From JAAYBR01 sp033813475 (GTDB lineage: Bacteria; Hydrogenedentota; Hydrogenedentia; Hydrogenedentales; CAITNO01), in NCBI GenBank assembly GCA_033813475.1, contig JAPXRP010000087.1:1-17477 (forward strand): a stretch of DNA of 17,477 bases, read 5' to 3'. The first letter of the stretch is position 1. Each line of letters begins with the position of its first letter. Below, piece after piece: positions 1-10,596 of this stretch. The position numbers were made by a program, and so were the translations under genes. The notes under the pieces were generated by a model, which did no database searches, was not told the DNA's origin, and saw only the letters and a program-made list of their open reading frames with translations.

Positions 1-28
1 GGACAGGCCATTTGGGCGTGTCTGCGCA

Positions 29-126
29 CTTACAGGGAATCCCGCGGCACGACGCGCCCAAAAACGCCCGCATGGAACCACCTCAACATGACCCGCTCAA
101 TTCAGCCTTTTGCCACAGGCTGCTAG
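29..126. repeat. 98-bp perfect inverted repeat, left copy
   Basis: These bases are the exact reverse complement of 17380-17477, with no mismatch found in a base-by-base comparison; identity stops abruptly at base 127. The repeat holds about 43 bp of upstream sequence plus the first 18 codons of the orphan gene that is intact at the right end. The right copy runs to the last base of the window, so the true repeat could be longer. It is either a real inverted duplication or an assembly effect at contig ends; the sequence alone cannot decide. Confidence 0.95.
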
Positions 127-227
127 GCAGTCCCGGTGGCCCCGGGGAGGGCCTTTCCCCTCCGGTGGGGGGCTCTCTGGTGAGAGCATCGAAAACCATG
201 CATGACACCCCCTTCTGCCGGGGCTGA
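72..227 (+). pseudogene. 5' fragment of the orphan gene at 16184-17434
   Basis: The ATG at 72 opens a frame whose first 18 residues (MEPPQHDPLN onward) are identical to the N-terminus of the 416-aa protein encoded at the right end. After the repeat ends at base 126 the frame continues for about 33 unrelated residues rich in Gly and Pro and stops at 225-227. It is a broken copy rather than a gene in its own right. The frame is open upstream to a GTG at 18 and a TTG at 12, so the real gene may start earlier than the ATG; no good Shine-Dalgarno precedes the ATG in either copy. If the 98-bp repeat mediates inversion, this fragment would become the working 5' end of the gene. Confidence 0.6.
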
Positions 228-435
228 TGTCCCCAAGAAGCAGAGCACTTGGACAATTTTGGCAGTCCCCCGGGCCGCGGGTACCGGAGGCGCCCCGGAA
301 ACCGCACCGAAAAAACGAACATATCATTGAGAACCATGGACCATGCGAGCCGCAAGCGACTGACTTAGTAACCCCCGGCTGGAAAAGGGGGAGAAAAGTC
401 CCGCCCGGTGCGCCGCACAAAAAGGAGTTGAGACC
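127..435. other. Non-coding leader between gene fragment and integrase
   Basis: About 300 bp without a convincing gene; frames crossing it on either strand have no recognisable product. It contains two loosely repeated elements: a GGCAGTCCC/GGCC-like block near 126-141 and 261-276, and an AACCATG-containing block near 194-207 and 330-345. These could be arm-type binding sites for the adjacent integrase, but that is inference. A TATCAT at 322-327 is the only -10-like element seen near the integrase and lacks a good -35. The Shine-Dalgarno of the integrase, AGGAG at 423-427, lies 8 nt before its ATG. Confidence 0.5.
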
Positions 436-1635
436 ATGCAGGAAGAGACAACGAAACCCGCCGGGCGGGTCAGGCTGTCCCAGAAGTTCATTGAATCCCT
501 GCCGCCGAATTCGCCAGACGCACGGCGCAGGGAGAAAGAGTATGCCGATGCGGAGGCGGTGGGGCTTCGGCTGAGTGTGAGCAAGGGGGGAAGAAAGTTT
601 TGGGATTACCGCTACCGGTACAACCGGCGCAAACGCTGCCTGCGGATAGGGGAGTGGCCTGGCCTGTCCCTTCAGGCGGCGCGGGAAAGGGCGTGGGAAT
701 GCCGCAACCTGCTCTACCGGGGGATAGACCCGGCCACAGAGCGCGACAAGCGGGCGGCCATGATGACCTTCGGGGAGTTTATCGAGCAGGACTACCTGCC
801 CTTTGCCCTGGCGAACAAGAAGAGCGCGCGGGATGATGTAAACAAGCTCCGGAAAGACCTGCTGCCCCTTTGGGGAAAACTTCCCCTGAACGCCATCACC
901 ACGAAGGATGTCCAGGGACTCTGCACCCGCATCCGCATGGAGACCTCGCCCTCCTATGGCAACCGCTACTATGCCCTGATTCACCGCATCTTCAACCTGG
1001 CACTGCTCTGGGGAAAGATGGAGGGCCGGAACCCGGCAAAGGGCGTCATGAAGGCAAAGGAAAGCACCGGTCGGGAGCGCTTTCTCACCCGGGAGGAGAT
1101 CGAGCGTTTCACCCGGGCGCTGGATACCTGCCGGGAAGACGACTATGCCGGACAGGCCGTGTTGCGTCTTCTGCTGGTGACTGGCATCCGTTGCGGCGAG
1201 GCCCTGTCCCTTCAGTGGCAGGACATTGACTTGGCGCGGGGCCTAGCCTTTCTGCCCAAGACCAAGAGCGGCAGAAGCCGGACGGTGCTGTTGAATCCCC
1301 TGGCAAGGGATATCCTGACCGAACTGCTGGCGCGAAGGGAGAACGACCATCCCTACGTCTTTCCGGGGATCCGGCCCAACACCCACATGAGCGACCCCCG
1401 CCGGGTCTTCGACAAAGTGAAGACGCTTGCCAACCTCACCAACCTGAGGATCCACGACCTGCGCCACACCTTCGCCAGCCTGGCCGTGCAAAACGGCGCA
1501 TCCCTCTACGAGGTGCAGAAGCTCCTCGGACATTCCAGCTCCATGATGACCCAGCGGTACTCCCATCTCAGCGACGAGGGGCTCCGCGCGGTGTCAAATG
1601 GAGTTGCCAGCCAGATCACCCAGGCTTCAGAGTGA
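436..1635 (+). CDS. Tyrosine site-specific integrase (P4 type, DUF4102 arm-binding domain)
   Basis: 399-aa tyrosine recombinase that would integrate and excise the element by strand exchange at an attachment site. The N-terminus (about 10-105) has the DUF4102/P4-integrase look, including the GLRLSVSKGGRKFW segment and a basic RYNRRKR stretch. The core-binding SAM-like region is about 112-200. The catalytic domain is complete: R252 in TGIRCGE, the beta-hairpin lysine near K275-K277, H340 and R343 in IHDLRHTFAS, H366 in LLGHSS, and the nucleophile Y375 in TQRYSH. Length is normal for the family. The ATG at 436 follows AGGAG at an 8-nt spacing. It stands alone on the plus strand with its own terminator directly after it. 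Family members commonly target tRNA genes, which fits the tRNA-Leu-like sequence about 190 bp downstream. Confidence 0.96.
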   Translation: MQEETTKPAGRVRLSQKFIESLPPNSPDARRREKEYADAEAVGLRLSVSKGGRKFWDYRYRYNRRKRCLRIGEWPGLSLQAARERAWECRNLLYRGIDPATERDKRAAMMTFGEFIEQDYLPFALANKKSARDDVNKLRKDLLPLWGKLPLNAITTKDVQGLCTRIRMETSPSYGNRYYALIHRIFNLALLWGKMEGRNPAKGVMKAKESTGRERFLTREEIERFTRALDTCREDDYAGQAVLRLLLVTGIRCGEALSLQWQDIDLARGLAFLPKTKSGRSRTVLLNPLARDILTELLARRENDHPYVFPGIRPNTHMSDPRRVFDKVKTLANLTNLRIHDLRHTFASLAVQNGASLYEVQKLLGHSSSMMTQRYSHLSDEGLRAVSNGVASQITQASE

Positions 1636-1644
1636 TCCACACAC

Positions 1645-1675
1645 GCCGTCATCCTCCGGGATGGCGGCCTTTTTT
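1645..1675 (+). terminator. Rho-independent terminator of the integrase gene
   Basis: Ten nucleotides after the integrase stop codon, a 10-bp stem with one G-U pair (1645-1654 against 1659-1668) closes a TCCG tetraloop and is followed by C and six T. It is oriented for plus-strand transcripts and would separate the integrase from the restriction operon converging from the other side. Confidence 0.85.
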
Positions 1676-1770
1676 CTTCCCCCCGCAGCAGGCCGACAAA
1701 CTCCGCCATAAGCCGCCCGAAGCCCGCCGCCCTGTGTCCCCCGAAGATCATGCGCCGCAAGGAGATCGGA

Positions 1771-1803
1771 CAATACCCGCAAAAACCGCAAAAACGCCGG
1801 GGA
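1771..1803. repeat. 33-bp inverted repeat flanking the restriction operon, left arm
   Basis: The reverse complement of this stretch matches 10921-10953 at 32 of 33 positions, the single difference being A/G near the outer end. Similarity ends sharply on both sides. The arm itself contains two direct CCGCAAAAA units in phase, then CGCCGGGG. It lies 30 bp beyond the stop codon of the last gene of the restriction operon. No flanking target-site duplication was visible. Confidence 0.9.
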
Positions 1804-1819
1804 ACATGGGGGCACACCA

Positions 1820-1846
1820 GACGCCAGTGGACTCAAAATCCACACA
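1820..1846 (+). other. Probable attachment-site core: tRNA-Leu(CAA)-like D-arm/anticodon-arm fragment
   Basis: The stretch CAGACGCCAGTGGACTCAAA followed by ATCCAC closely matches the D-arm end and anticodon arm of bacterial tRNA-Leu, with one extra C. It has a 5-bp GTGGA/TCCAC stem and a CTCAAAA loop in which the anticodon would be CAA. No acceptor stem or T-arm is present, so it is not a functional tRNA. Its place about 190 bp past an integrase that normally targets tRNA genes suggests an attP or att-junction core. It also contains the stop codon of the opposite-strand DUF45 gene. No second copy was noticed in the window. Confidence 0.5.
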
Positions 1847-2566
1847 TTTCGAGGCGGTCCTTGCGGCGCTGCCAGTCAGGCACGAACCGGGACAGCAGAC
1901 GGAAGAATGCCGGAGAGTGCTCCGGAACGACAAGATGGCACAACTCGTGAAAGATCACATAGTCAATGCATTCCAGCGGGGCCTTGACGAGGTCCACATT
2001 CAAGAGCACATTGCCTGTCCGGCTGCAGCTCCCCCAGCGGGCACGGATCCTGCGAACGATCATGCCGGGAGGTGAAATCCCCAGCGGCTTCATGGCCTCA
2101 AAGCACCGCTCCATCCGTCGGCCAAACGTGACGCGGGCATGGTCCCTGTACCAGCCATCCACCAGTTTCCGGACACTGTCTCTGTCCCCAAGTTCAGCAA
2201 CCGTCACGTCAAGGTATCTTCCCCTCAACTTGACCGAAGGCGGGACCCCCTCAGATATCCGCAGGCGGTATTGCCGCCCCAGATACCGGTGCGTCTCCCC
2301 GTTGAGATACTGCCGCGCAGTCGGCATGGGACGAAAACGCCGAAACGCATCCACCTGCTTGAGAATCCAGGGAGCCCTCTTCAGCACACGCCGCCGGATT
2401 TCCTCCATCTCGGTGCCCACGGGGGCCGCCACCATCACCCGGGCGTCCGGGTGAACCGTGATGCCCAAATGTTTCCGCGCCCGGTACTCCACGGTGAACG
2501 TGATGGGCATGCGTCCAAAGTGGACGGTTTCCCGGTGCGGTTCCGGAGGGATGGCGGAGTCGCGGG

Positions 2567-2570
<4 letters not shown>
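1833..2570 (-). CDS. YgjP-like zinc metallopeptidase (DUF45/M48-related)
   Basis: 245-aa protein of the YgjP/DUF45 family, predicted cytoplasmic zinc metal-dependent hydrolases that often accompany type I restriction loci; their substrate is not established. Diagnostic motifs are WGSCS at 179-183 and the zinc-binding HELCH at 208-212 with the following PEHSPAFF near 216-223, which supplies a third ligand. There is no signal peptide or membrane segment. The GTG start at 2570 overlaps the hsdR stop as GTGA, implying translational coupling; an internal ATG at residue 21 (2510), just before the conserved PITFTVEYRARK region, is a reasonable alternative start. It is the last gene of the operon, and its stop codon lies inside the tRNA-Leu-like sequence. 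Confidence 0.9.
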
Positions 2571-5810
<3,240 letters not shown>

Positions 5811-5818
<8 letters not shown>

Positions 5819-6686
5819 TTTCTGGCGGATCCTCCCCGGGGTGGTCCAGACGCTCGACCACCTTCGGCAGTTTGCGCTCCTCCGACTGCAGCCGCCGCTC
5901 AACCTTCCTGATGTCCTCGGCGGGCGGGAGCTGCTCCGGGATGATGCCACGGTTCCTCAGAAGACCACGCACCTCCTGATTGTTCCGCTCGTGCTCCCGT
6001 GTGATGCCCGGCTCGTCGCGAAGGTCGTCCCGCTTGATGTTGAAATTGGTGATTTCGTTCGCGAAATCCTTCGCCTTGATGGTGATCGTGGGCAGGAAGT
6101 CCGCCAGGGGGCGGGCCTTGGGCACTCCCAGCCGGTCCTTCATGTCCTGTGTTGTCAGACCACCGAAGAGCGCCCGGTCGCCCTTGCTCCGAATGCGTGC
6201 AAAACTGGATTCGTCCCCCACCCGCTCATAGATGATCCCGGAAAGCTCCTTTTCCGAACCCGTCAGCTTGCGGCGCGCCCGTAAGCGGTCCACTTCCGCC
6301 AGCCGCTTCTCGATGATTTCCTGCCTGCGTGTCTGCACGGCAAAATAGGTCTGGGCAAACGCAATCTCCGGCTTCGACGGGTCGCCGTTCTGCGCGATCA
6401 GGTAGCAGGCGTACCGGGTCAGGGCGATGTCCTCCACTTCACGCTGCGCGCCGGAGCCGATATCAACCATTTTGCGCAGGCGCGCAAAATGGTCGCTGGG
6501 CTCGGTACCTGATGCCACACAAGCACTTACGGCCTTCTCAATGACCGGTTCGAAATTGCGCCAGTTCCGGTAGCCCAGCAGGGCCTGCAGGTCCCGGGCC
6601 AGCCAGAACTCAGCCCCAAGCTCCTCGTCATGGCGCGCCATCTGCTCGAAATCGGCGTGCAGCTTCACGATCAATTCACGCTTCAT
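5811..6686 (-). CDS. dinD: DinD-like DNA damage-inducible protein D
   Basis: 291-aa homologue of E. coli DinD. The N-terminal half has the BRO-N/KilA-related pattern (EFWLARDLQALLGYRNW at about 26-42), and the middle has the family signature ALTRYACYLIAQNGD and IAFAQTYFAVQTRRQE. DinD is known as a LexA-regulated protein reported to affect RecA filaments; DinD-like genes are common passengers in type I restriction loci, perhaps linking restriction to DNA damage (inference). No SOS box is visible next to this copy. The ATG at 6686 follows a strong AAGGAGG (6691-6697) at a 4-nt spacing, giving it independent translation initiation after an 82-nt gap from hsdS. Its stop overlaps the hsdR start. 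The C-terminus is charged and low in complexity. Confidence 0.92.
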
Positions 6687-6768
6687 CGGTCCTCCTTCCC
6701 TTTTCTTTCGGTTTCCAACTGTCCCAAACGCGTCCGGTACGGTCTGTGCCGGGTGGCGTCTCTCCAGT

Positions 6769-8025
6769 TCATGGACAGCATCCCGCCTCCGCCACCGGTA
6801 CGCTCACCTCGCCGGTAAGCAGTTTCTGCATGAGTCCCCGCTTCTGGAGCTTGAGCGCTGTCAGTTGTGTCCGCAGGAGGCAGAGCTCCTGGTCGCAGAT
6901 GTTCAGGACGGCGGCGATACGCTGCTGTTCGGCAGCGTCGGGGTAGCACAGAGCAAGTTCGTAGAAACTGGGCTCATGAATGTTTAGTAGGCCATTGTTT
7001 CTAACCCCCGTGTTGATCAAGCTGCGCAGGCCAGAATTGAGCAGTCCTGCTTCAAAGACGAACTTGAAGAAGTCGGATTGCGCCTGATGGTCGTCTTTGA
7101 TACGGAAACAGAAGTAGACGTTGGGCACAATGGCCTCTTCATAACTGTCTAATCGAAACACGCACCCTTGAGGGTAGGTCTTGGAGTTTCCCTTGTTGTA
7201 CGCAAATTCACCCTTTCTCAGAAGAATATAATGCTCGATATTTTTTCCGGCAATGATCTTGCTGTACTTCTTTTCCTGTCGTTCAAATCCCTTCCGGGAG
7301 GAAATGCTTAGTACCGCGTCAATTTCTTCTGTGGTTGTGCGGTATACCGGATCAAACATATCCGCGAGCCTAGCAGTATGCCATGGTTTTGTACATCCTG
7401 GGAACCGGCGCTTTCCGGTGAGCAGTTGCTGCATGAGCGCCTGCTTTCGCCGTTCCTTGGCCGCGATGAGGGCTTCTGTCTGGTCAATTGCCCGGTCCCA
7501 GCAGTATAGGACGGCAATGGTGGTATCCTGTGTGTCAATGGGCGGACATGCGATTTGCATGGCAAGAAGGTCATCTTGTGTTAGATTCTTCATGCTCCCA
7601 CTTGTGCCAGAAGCTTGACTGCGAATGTACTCACGCATGCCATCTGATGTTAGCAGGTAGGCCAGCCATCTCGTTCGCACCTGCGAATCGGTTCTCACAG
7701 TCAGCTTCCATAGCCGGTCAGGAAGAAAGAGACGAGGGTAATCGGCATCAACATAAGCACTTGCACCAACCAGCTCTAGCGTGTTCATTCTGCTAATTAG
7801 GATGGTGTCTCTTGTGACAGACACTCTTGCTCGCTCCAGCTGGCTCTCCTTTACACGTTTGTTTTCTTGAGGGAAAAACTTCCCTGACGAGATGGCGCTG
7901 GTTTTTAGAACACCTATGTCTCCGTTACTTGCCGGGATACCTTCTGCGTTTACACTCACCCCCGCTTCAAGACCTGCAACAATGTCTCGCAGGCGGATCA
8001 GTGACCATTCCCTTCTACTGTCCAT
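6769..8025 (-). CDS. hsdS: Type I restriction enzyme specificity subunit (HsdS), two target-recognition domains
   Basis: 418-aa S subunit that would choose the bipartite DNA target of the HsdMSR complex. The first target-recognition domain is about 1-165. It is followed by a conserved helix ending in KQALMQQLLTGKRRFPG (195-210). The second domain is about 213-365 and is followed by a second copy of the conserved helix (RGLMQKLLTGE near the C-terminus). This two-fold repeat is typical of the family. The ATG at 8025 overlaps the hsdM stop by 11 nt, indicating coupling. The second recognition domain (about 7000-7400) is visibly less GC-rich than its neighbours, suggesting recent domain exchange. 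Its DNA specificity cannot be read from sequence. Confidence 0.95.
   Translation of the reverse strand: MDSRREWSLIRLRDIVAGLEAGVSVNAEGIPASNGDIGVLKTSAISSGKFFPQENKRVKESQLERARVSVTRDTILISRMNTLELVGASAYVDADYPRLFLPDRLWKLTVRTDSQVRTRWLAYLLTSDGMREYIRSQASGTSGSMKNLTQDDLLAMQIACPPIDTQDTTIAVLYCWDRAIDQTEALIAAKERRKQALMQQLLTGKRRFPGCTKPWHTARLADMFDPVYRTTTEEIDAVLSISSRKGFERQEKKYSKIIAGKNIEHYILLRKGEFAYNKGNSKTYPQGCVFRLDSYEEAIVPNVYFCFRIKDDHQAQSDFFKFVFEAGLLNSGLRSLINTGVRNNGLLNIHEPSFYELALCYPDAAEQQRIAAVLNICDQELCLLRTQLTALKLQKRGLMQKLLTGEVSVPVAEAGCCP
6812..6843. repeat. Direct repeat in hsdS, copy 1 (conserved helix coding)
   Basis: This 32-bp stretch matches 7415-7446 at about 27 of 32 positions. Both encode the LLTG-containing conserved helices after each recognition domain. 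Such repeats are known recombination points for exchanging HsdS recognition domains. Confidence 0.7.
7415..7446. repeat. Direct repeat in hsdS, copy 2 (central conserved helix)
   Basis: Partner of 6812-6843 (about 27 of 32 identical), coding for the central ALMQQLLTGKRR helix. Together the pair frames the second, AT-richer recognition domain. Confidence 0.7.
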
Positions 8026-9565
8026 TTGGCATCAGCTCCCTCAAGTGCCTTGCCATCTCCTTGCGCGTCTCGGCCAGCTGTTTCTCCAGGTCATCCATCT
8101 GGCGCTGGATGGCGGCGAGGTCAATTTCCTCCTCCTCCTCGAAGGTGTCCACATAGCGGGGGATGTTGAGGTTGAAGCCGTTTTCCCGGATTTCCTCGAA
8201 GGAGGCGCGGTGGGCGTACTTGTCCACGCTCTGGAAGGCCGCACAGGTGGTGACGATTCTCTCGATATCCTCCTCCCGCAGGAGGTTCTGGTTCTTCGCG
8301 TCGGCGTATTCGCGGCTGGCGTCAATGAAAAGCACGTCGCGGGTGTCCCTGCCCCGCTTAAACAGGAGGATGGCCGTCGGGATGCCCGCGCCAAAGAAGA
8401 GGTTGGCGGGGAGGCCAATGACGGCGTGGAGCAGATTCTCCTCGATGAGGGCCTGACGGATTTTGCCCTCGCTGCCGCCCCGGAACAGCACGCCGTGGGG
8501 GACAATGACGCCGACCCTGCCGGTGTCGGCCTGGGCGATGGAGATCATGTGGAGGATGAAGGCGTAGTCCCCCTTGCTCTTGGGGGGGACGCCGCGCTTG
8601 AAGCGCTCGTAGCGGTCGGCGGCGGCAGTCTCCGCGCCCCACTTGTCCAGGGAGAAGGGGGGATTGGCCACCACGATGTCGAACTTCATGAGGCGGTCAT
8701 CCTCAATGAGGGCGGGGTCAGTGAGGGTGTTGCAGCGCTCAATGCGGGCACTGTCGCTCTCGTGGAGAAACATGTTCATCTTGCAGAGCGCCCAGGTGCT
8801 GGCGTTGATCTCCTGGCCGAAGAGGGCGTAGTTGCCGTCCGCAACCCGGCGTCCAACCTTGAGCAGCAGGGACCCGGATCCGCAGGTCGGGTCGCAGATG
8901 CGGGCGCCGGACGGGGGGTCCAGCAGTCGGGCAAGAAGGGCGGCCACCTGCGGGGGCGTGTAGAACTCCCCGGCCTTCTTTCCCGCGCCCGCCGCGAAAT
9001 TGCCGATAAGATACTCATACACGTCGCCGATGACGTCGCGGCCATGAAGCTTGGAGGGGCGCAGGTCGAGCTTGGGGTTGCTGAAGTCCTGGAGCAGGTT
9101 CACGAGGCGGCGGTTGCGCTCCTTCGTGTTGCCAAGTATGTCGCTGTTGAAGTCTATGTCACGGAAGACGCGGTCAAGCTTGGCCTTGTTGGCGTCTTCA
9201 AGGGCGGCCAGCACGATGTTGATGAGCTCGCCGATATTGTCGGCGTCACGGCGGGCGTAGAGGCTGTCGAAGGTGGCGGGGAACCGGTCCACGACGCGCT
9301 GCTGGACCTCGTCGCGGAGCTCCACGTCGGGAACGACAAAGCGTTCGCGCTCCAGGGCGCGGCGGACGCGCTCGGCGTTGCCGTCGTACTTCCTCTCGTA
9401 CTCCTCCTTCCGGTCGCACCACACGTCGCTCAGGTATTTCAGGAAGAGCATCGTGAGGATGTAGTCCATGTAATTGTTGGCGTTGATGATGCCGCGAAAG
9501 GTGTCGCAGGCGCGCCAGACAATGTTCTGAATGTCCTTGATCAGCTGGGTCTCGTTGGTGGTCAT
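8015..9565 (-). CDS. hsdM: Type I restriction enzyme M subunit (N6-adenine methyltransferase, HsdM)
   Basis: 516-aa modification subunit that methylates adenine in the target sequence using S-adenosylmethionine, and acts with HsdS alone or in the complete restriction complex. The N-terminal HsdM_N helical domain is about 1-145. The Rossmann methyltransferase shows AGEFYTP (198-204), motif I DPTCGSGSL (225-233) and catalytic motif IV NPPF (301-304). A C-terminal coiled segment (DLEKQLAETRKEMARHL) probably packs against HsdS. The ATG at 9565 overlaps the stop of the preceding half-S gene as ATGA, so it is preferred to an in-frame start 45 nt upstream. The stop overlaps hsdS. All catalytic motifs are intact, so the system is likely active. 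Confidence 0.97.
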   Translation of the reverse strand: MTTNETQLIKDIQNIVWRACDTFRGIINANNYMDYILTMLFLKYLSDVWCDRKEEYERKYDGNAERVRRALERERFVVPDVELRDEVQQRVVDRFPATFDSLYARRDADNIGELINIVLAALEDANKAKLDRVFRDIDFNSDILGNTKERNRRLVNLLQDFSNPKLDLRPSKLHGRDVIGDVYEYLIGNFAAGAGKKAGEFYTPPQVAALLARLLDPPSGARICDPTCGSGSLLLKVGRRVADGNYALFGQEINASTWALCKMNMFLHESDSARIERCNTLTDPALIEDDRLMKFDIVVANPPFSLDKWGAETAAADRYERFKRGVPPKSKGDYAFILHMISIAQADTGRVGVIVPHGVLFRGGSEGKIRQALIEENLLHAVIGLPANLFFGAGIPTAILLFKRGRDTRDVLFIDASREYADAKNQNLLREEDIERIVTTCAAFQSVDKYAHRASFEEIRENGFNLNIPRYVDTFEEEEEIDLAAIQRQMDDLEKQLAETRKEMARHLRELMPNGQ

Positions 9566-10164
9566 GGGGTCTCCGTGATGATTGTGCGGGTTTGCACCGC
9601 GTTCAGGCAAACCAGGCCCAGCAGCCGCGCGCGCCGGGCCAGGAGGGAGTCGGTCAATTCCTGTTCCCGCCGCTGGAGACGGTCCAGGGCGGTGATGTGC
9701 TCCTGCACCGCCAGGGGCGGCACGGGAATCTCAAGGTTCTCAAAATCGGTCCGGCGCACCACCGTGACGGAGCCGGTCCCCTGGGTACCCCGGGAAAGCT
9801 CGGTCTGGGCCGGGGGCTGGTTGATGTACCAGGCCAGATACTCGGGAAGAATCCGGGAGGTGCCGGGGCGGAGGATGTAAAAGTGGTTTGACGCCATGGT
9901 GGCGGGGGGCAGCCCGCGCACGACGCCTGCGGTGTGGGAGGCTCCGCGCACCTTGAGCAGCACATCCCCCTCGCTCACAAGATAGGGGTCGGGGACGCGC
10001 TCCGGCAGGATGCGGACAAGGGTGTCCCGCCGCATGGTGCCGCCCTTTGTGAGGTCGCGCATCTGGATGAGCCAGTGGGTCCCCTGCGGGTTGTCCTGCA
10101 CGGCCTCGCGGGGCTGGTAGCCCATTTGCAGAAACTGCACCAGGTCTTTGAGTGTCACCGTCAT
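9562..10164 (-). CDS. Half-length HsdS-like specificity protein (single target-recognition domain)
   Basis: 200-aa protein resembling one half of a type I S subunit. It has one recognition domain (about 1-145, with the WLIQMRDLT and DVLLKVRGASHTAG segments and RRTDFENLEIPVPPLAVQ near 152-169) followed by one conserved helix (QEHITALDRLQRREQELTDS). Families of single-domain S proteins can dimerise to replace a full S subunit. Here it precedes hsdM while a full hsdS follows, so the locus encodes two S-type proteins. The ATG at 10164 has GGGAGA a few bases upstream and begins a normal N-terminus; an upstream in-frame start would run through the stem-loop. It overlaps hsdM by 4 nt. Whether it forms a second specificity or modulates the first is unknown. 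Confidence 0.85.
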   Translation of the reverse strand: MTVTLKDLVQFLQMGYQPREAVQDNPQGTHWLIQMRDLTKGGTMRRDTLVRILPERVPDPYLVSEGDVLLKVRGASHTAGVVRGLPPATMASNHFYILRPGTSRILPEYLAWYINQPPAQTELSRGTQGTGSVTVVRRTDFENLEIPVPPLAVQEHITALDRLQRREQELTDSLLARRARLLGLVCLNAVQTRTIITETP

Positions 10165-10177
10165 GTCTGCTCTCCCG

Positions 10178-10212
10178 CATGCCGTGGCGGGAGGGTGTCC
10201 CGCCACGGCATG
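10178..10212 (-). promoter_or_regulatory. Strong stem-loop between the GIY-YIG-like gene and the half-hsdS gene
   Basis: A perfect 14-bp inverted repeat (10178-10191 against 10199-10212) with a 7-nt loop fills the gap between the first gene's stop (10221) and the next start (10164). In the transcript the 3' arm ends just before the GGGAGA ribosome-binding site. There is no U-tract on either strand, so it is unlikely to be a simple terminator. It may be an mRNA processing or stability element, or may set the ratio of the first protein to the restriction subunits. Confidence 0.7.
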
Positions 10213-10220
10213 GATGATGG

Positions 10221-10517
10221 TTAGGGGTTGGTGTGGGCGGCCTTCCGGTAGGCGTAGGCATACCGCGTGGCGTGGTCACCCCCGCCGGGTCCCCCGTCGC
10301 ACCCCTTGTTGAGGAAGTAGTCCTCCACCTGACGGGCTGCGGTGTCATTGCCGCAGTCTTCGTAAATCCACCAGTCGCCAATCTCCCGGACGTTGTGGTC
10401 CGAGAAAAGCCGCTGGCGGGGGTCGGCGGCGATGCCGACATACCAGTCAGCGTAGTGCCCACCTTTTATGGCCATGTACTGCTCAATCTTGGAAATCACT
10501 TGGAACACTGTCATCAT
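10221..10517 (-). CDS. Small GIY-YIG-like protein, first gene of the restriction operon
   Basis: 98-aa protein resembling a short conserved family often found on mobile elements and usually annotated as hypothetical. The segment HYADWYVGIAADPRQRLFSDH (residues 21-41) looks like the second half of a GIY-YIG nuclease core (Y26, R34 or R36, H41), and E65 in AARQVEDYF would be the catalytic acid. A glycine-rich GGPGGG (75-80) and the tail YAYAYRKAAHTNP follow. The N-terminal GIY strand is not obvious, so nuclease activity is unproven. Tandem ATG codons at 10517 and 10514 follow AAGGAGAG at about an 8-nt spacing. It sits directly downstream of the consensus promoter and antisense-RNA leader. No function in restriction is established. 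Confidence 0.75.
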   Translation of the reverse strand: MMTVFQVISKIEQYMAIKGGHYADWYVGIAADPRQRLFSDHNVREIGDWWIYEDCGNDTAARQVEDYFLNKGCDGGPGGGDHATRYAYAYRKAAHTNP

Positions 10518-10596
10518 ACTTCACTCTCCTTGTTGTCAATCCGGGCCGCGCCGACGCCGTTGCGGCGTCACCCAACGCGGTCCCGTCTTCCGGCAT
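10483..10596 (-). CDS. Possible 37-aa leader peptide in the restriction operon leader
   Basis: An ATG at 10596 opens a 37-codon frame that ends inside the GIY-YIG-like gene, overlapping its start out of frame by 35 nt. It is preceded by AAAGGAGGTGG (10607-10617), a near-perfect complement of the 16S rRNA tail, though the spacing to ATG is long (about 10-13 nt). A 7-bp hairpin (10553-10569) lies within it. The peptide resembles nothing known. It could couple or attenuate translation of the first gene, or be chance. Confidence 0.25.
   Translation of the reverse strand: MPEDGTALGDAATASARPGLTTRRVKYDDSVPSDFQD

Noticed and set aside
97..984. 295-codon minus-strand frame over the left end and integrase start
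   Set aside because: Overlaps the integrase with its good ribosome site and runs through low-complexity Pro/Arg/Gly sequence; not a gene.
1820..1846. Complete tRNA-Leu gene
   Set aside because: Only part of the D-arm and the anticodon arm match; acceptor and T-arms are absent, so it was kept only as a possible attachment core.
7892..9880. 662-codon open frame on the plus strand
   Set aside because: Lies antisense across hsdM and parts of both S genes in a GC-rich region; its Val/Ala/Glu-rich product matches no family, while the minus strand carries unmistakable methyltransferase motifs.
10507..10540. Second minus-strand promoter (TTGACA and TATGAT over the first start codon)
   Set aside because: The spacer is only 15 bp and the -10 coincides with the tandem ATG start codons; the upstream perfect-consensus promoter explains the operon better.
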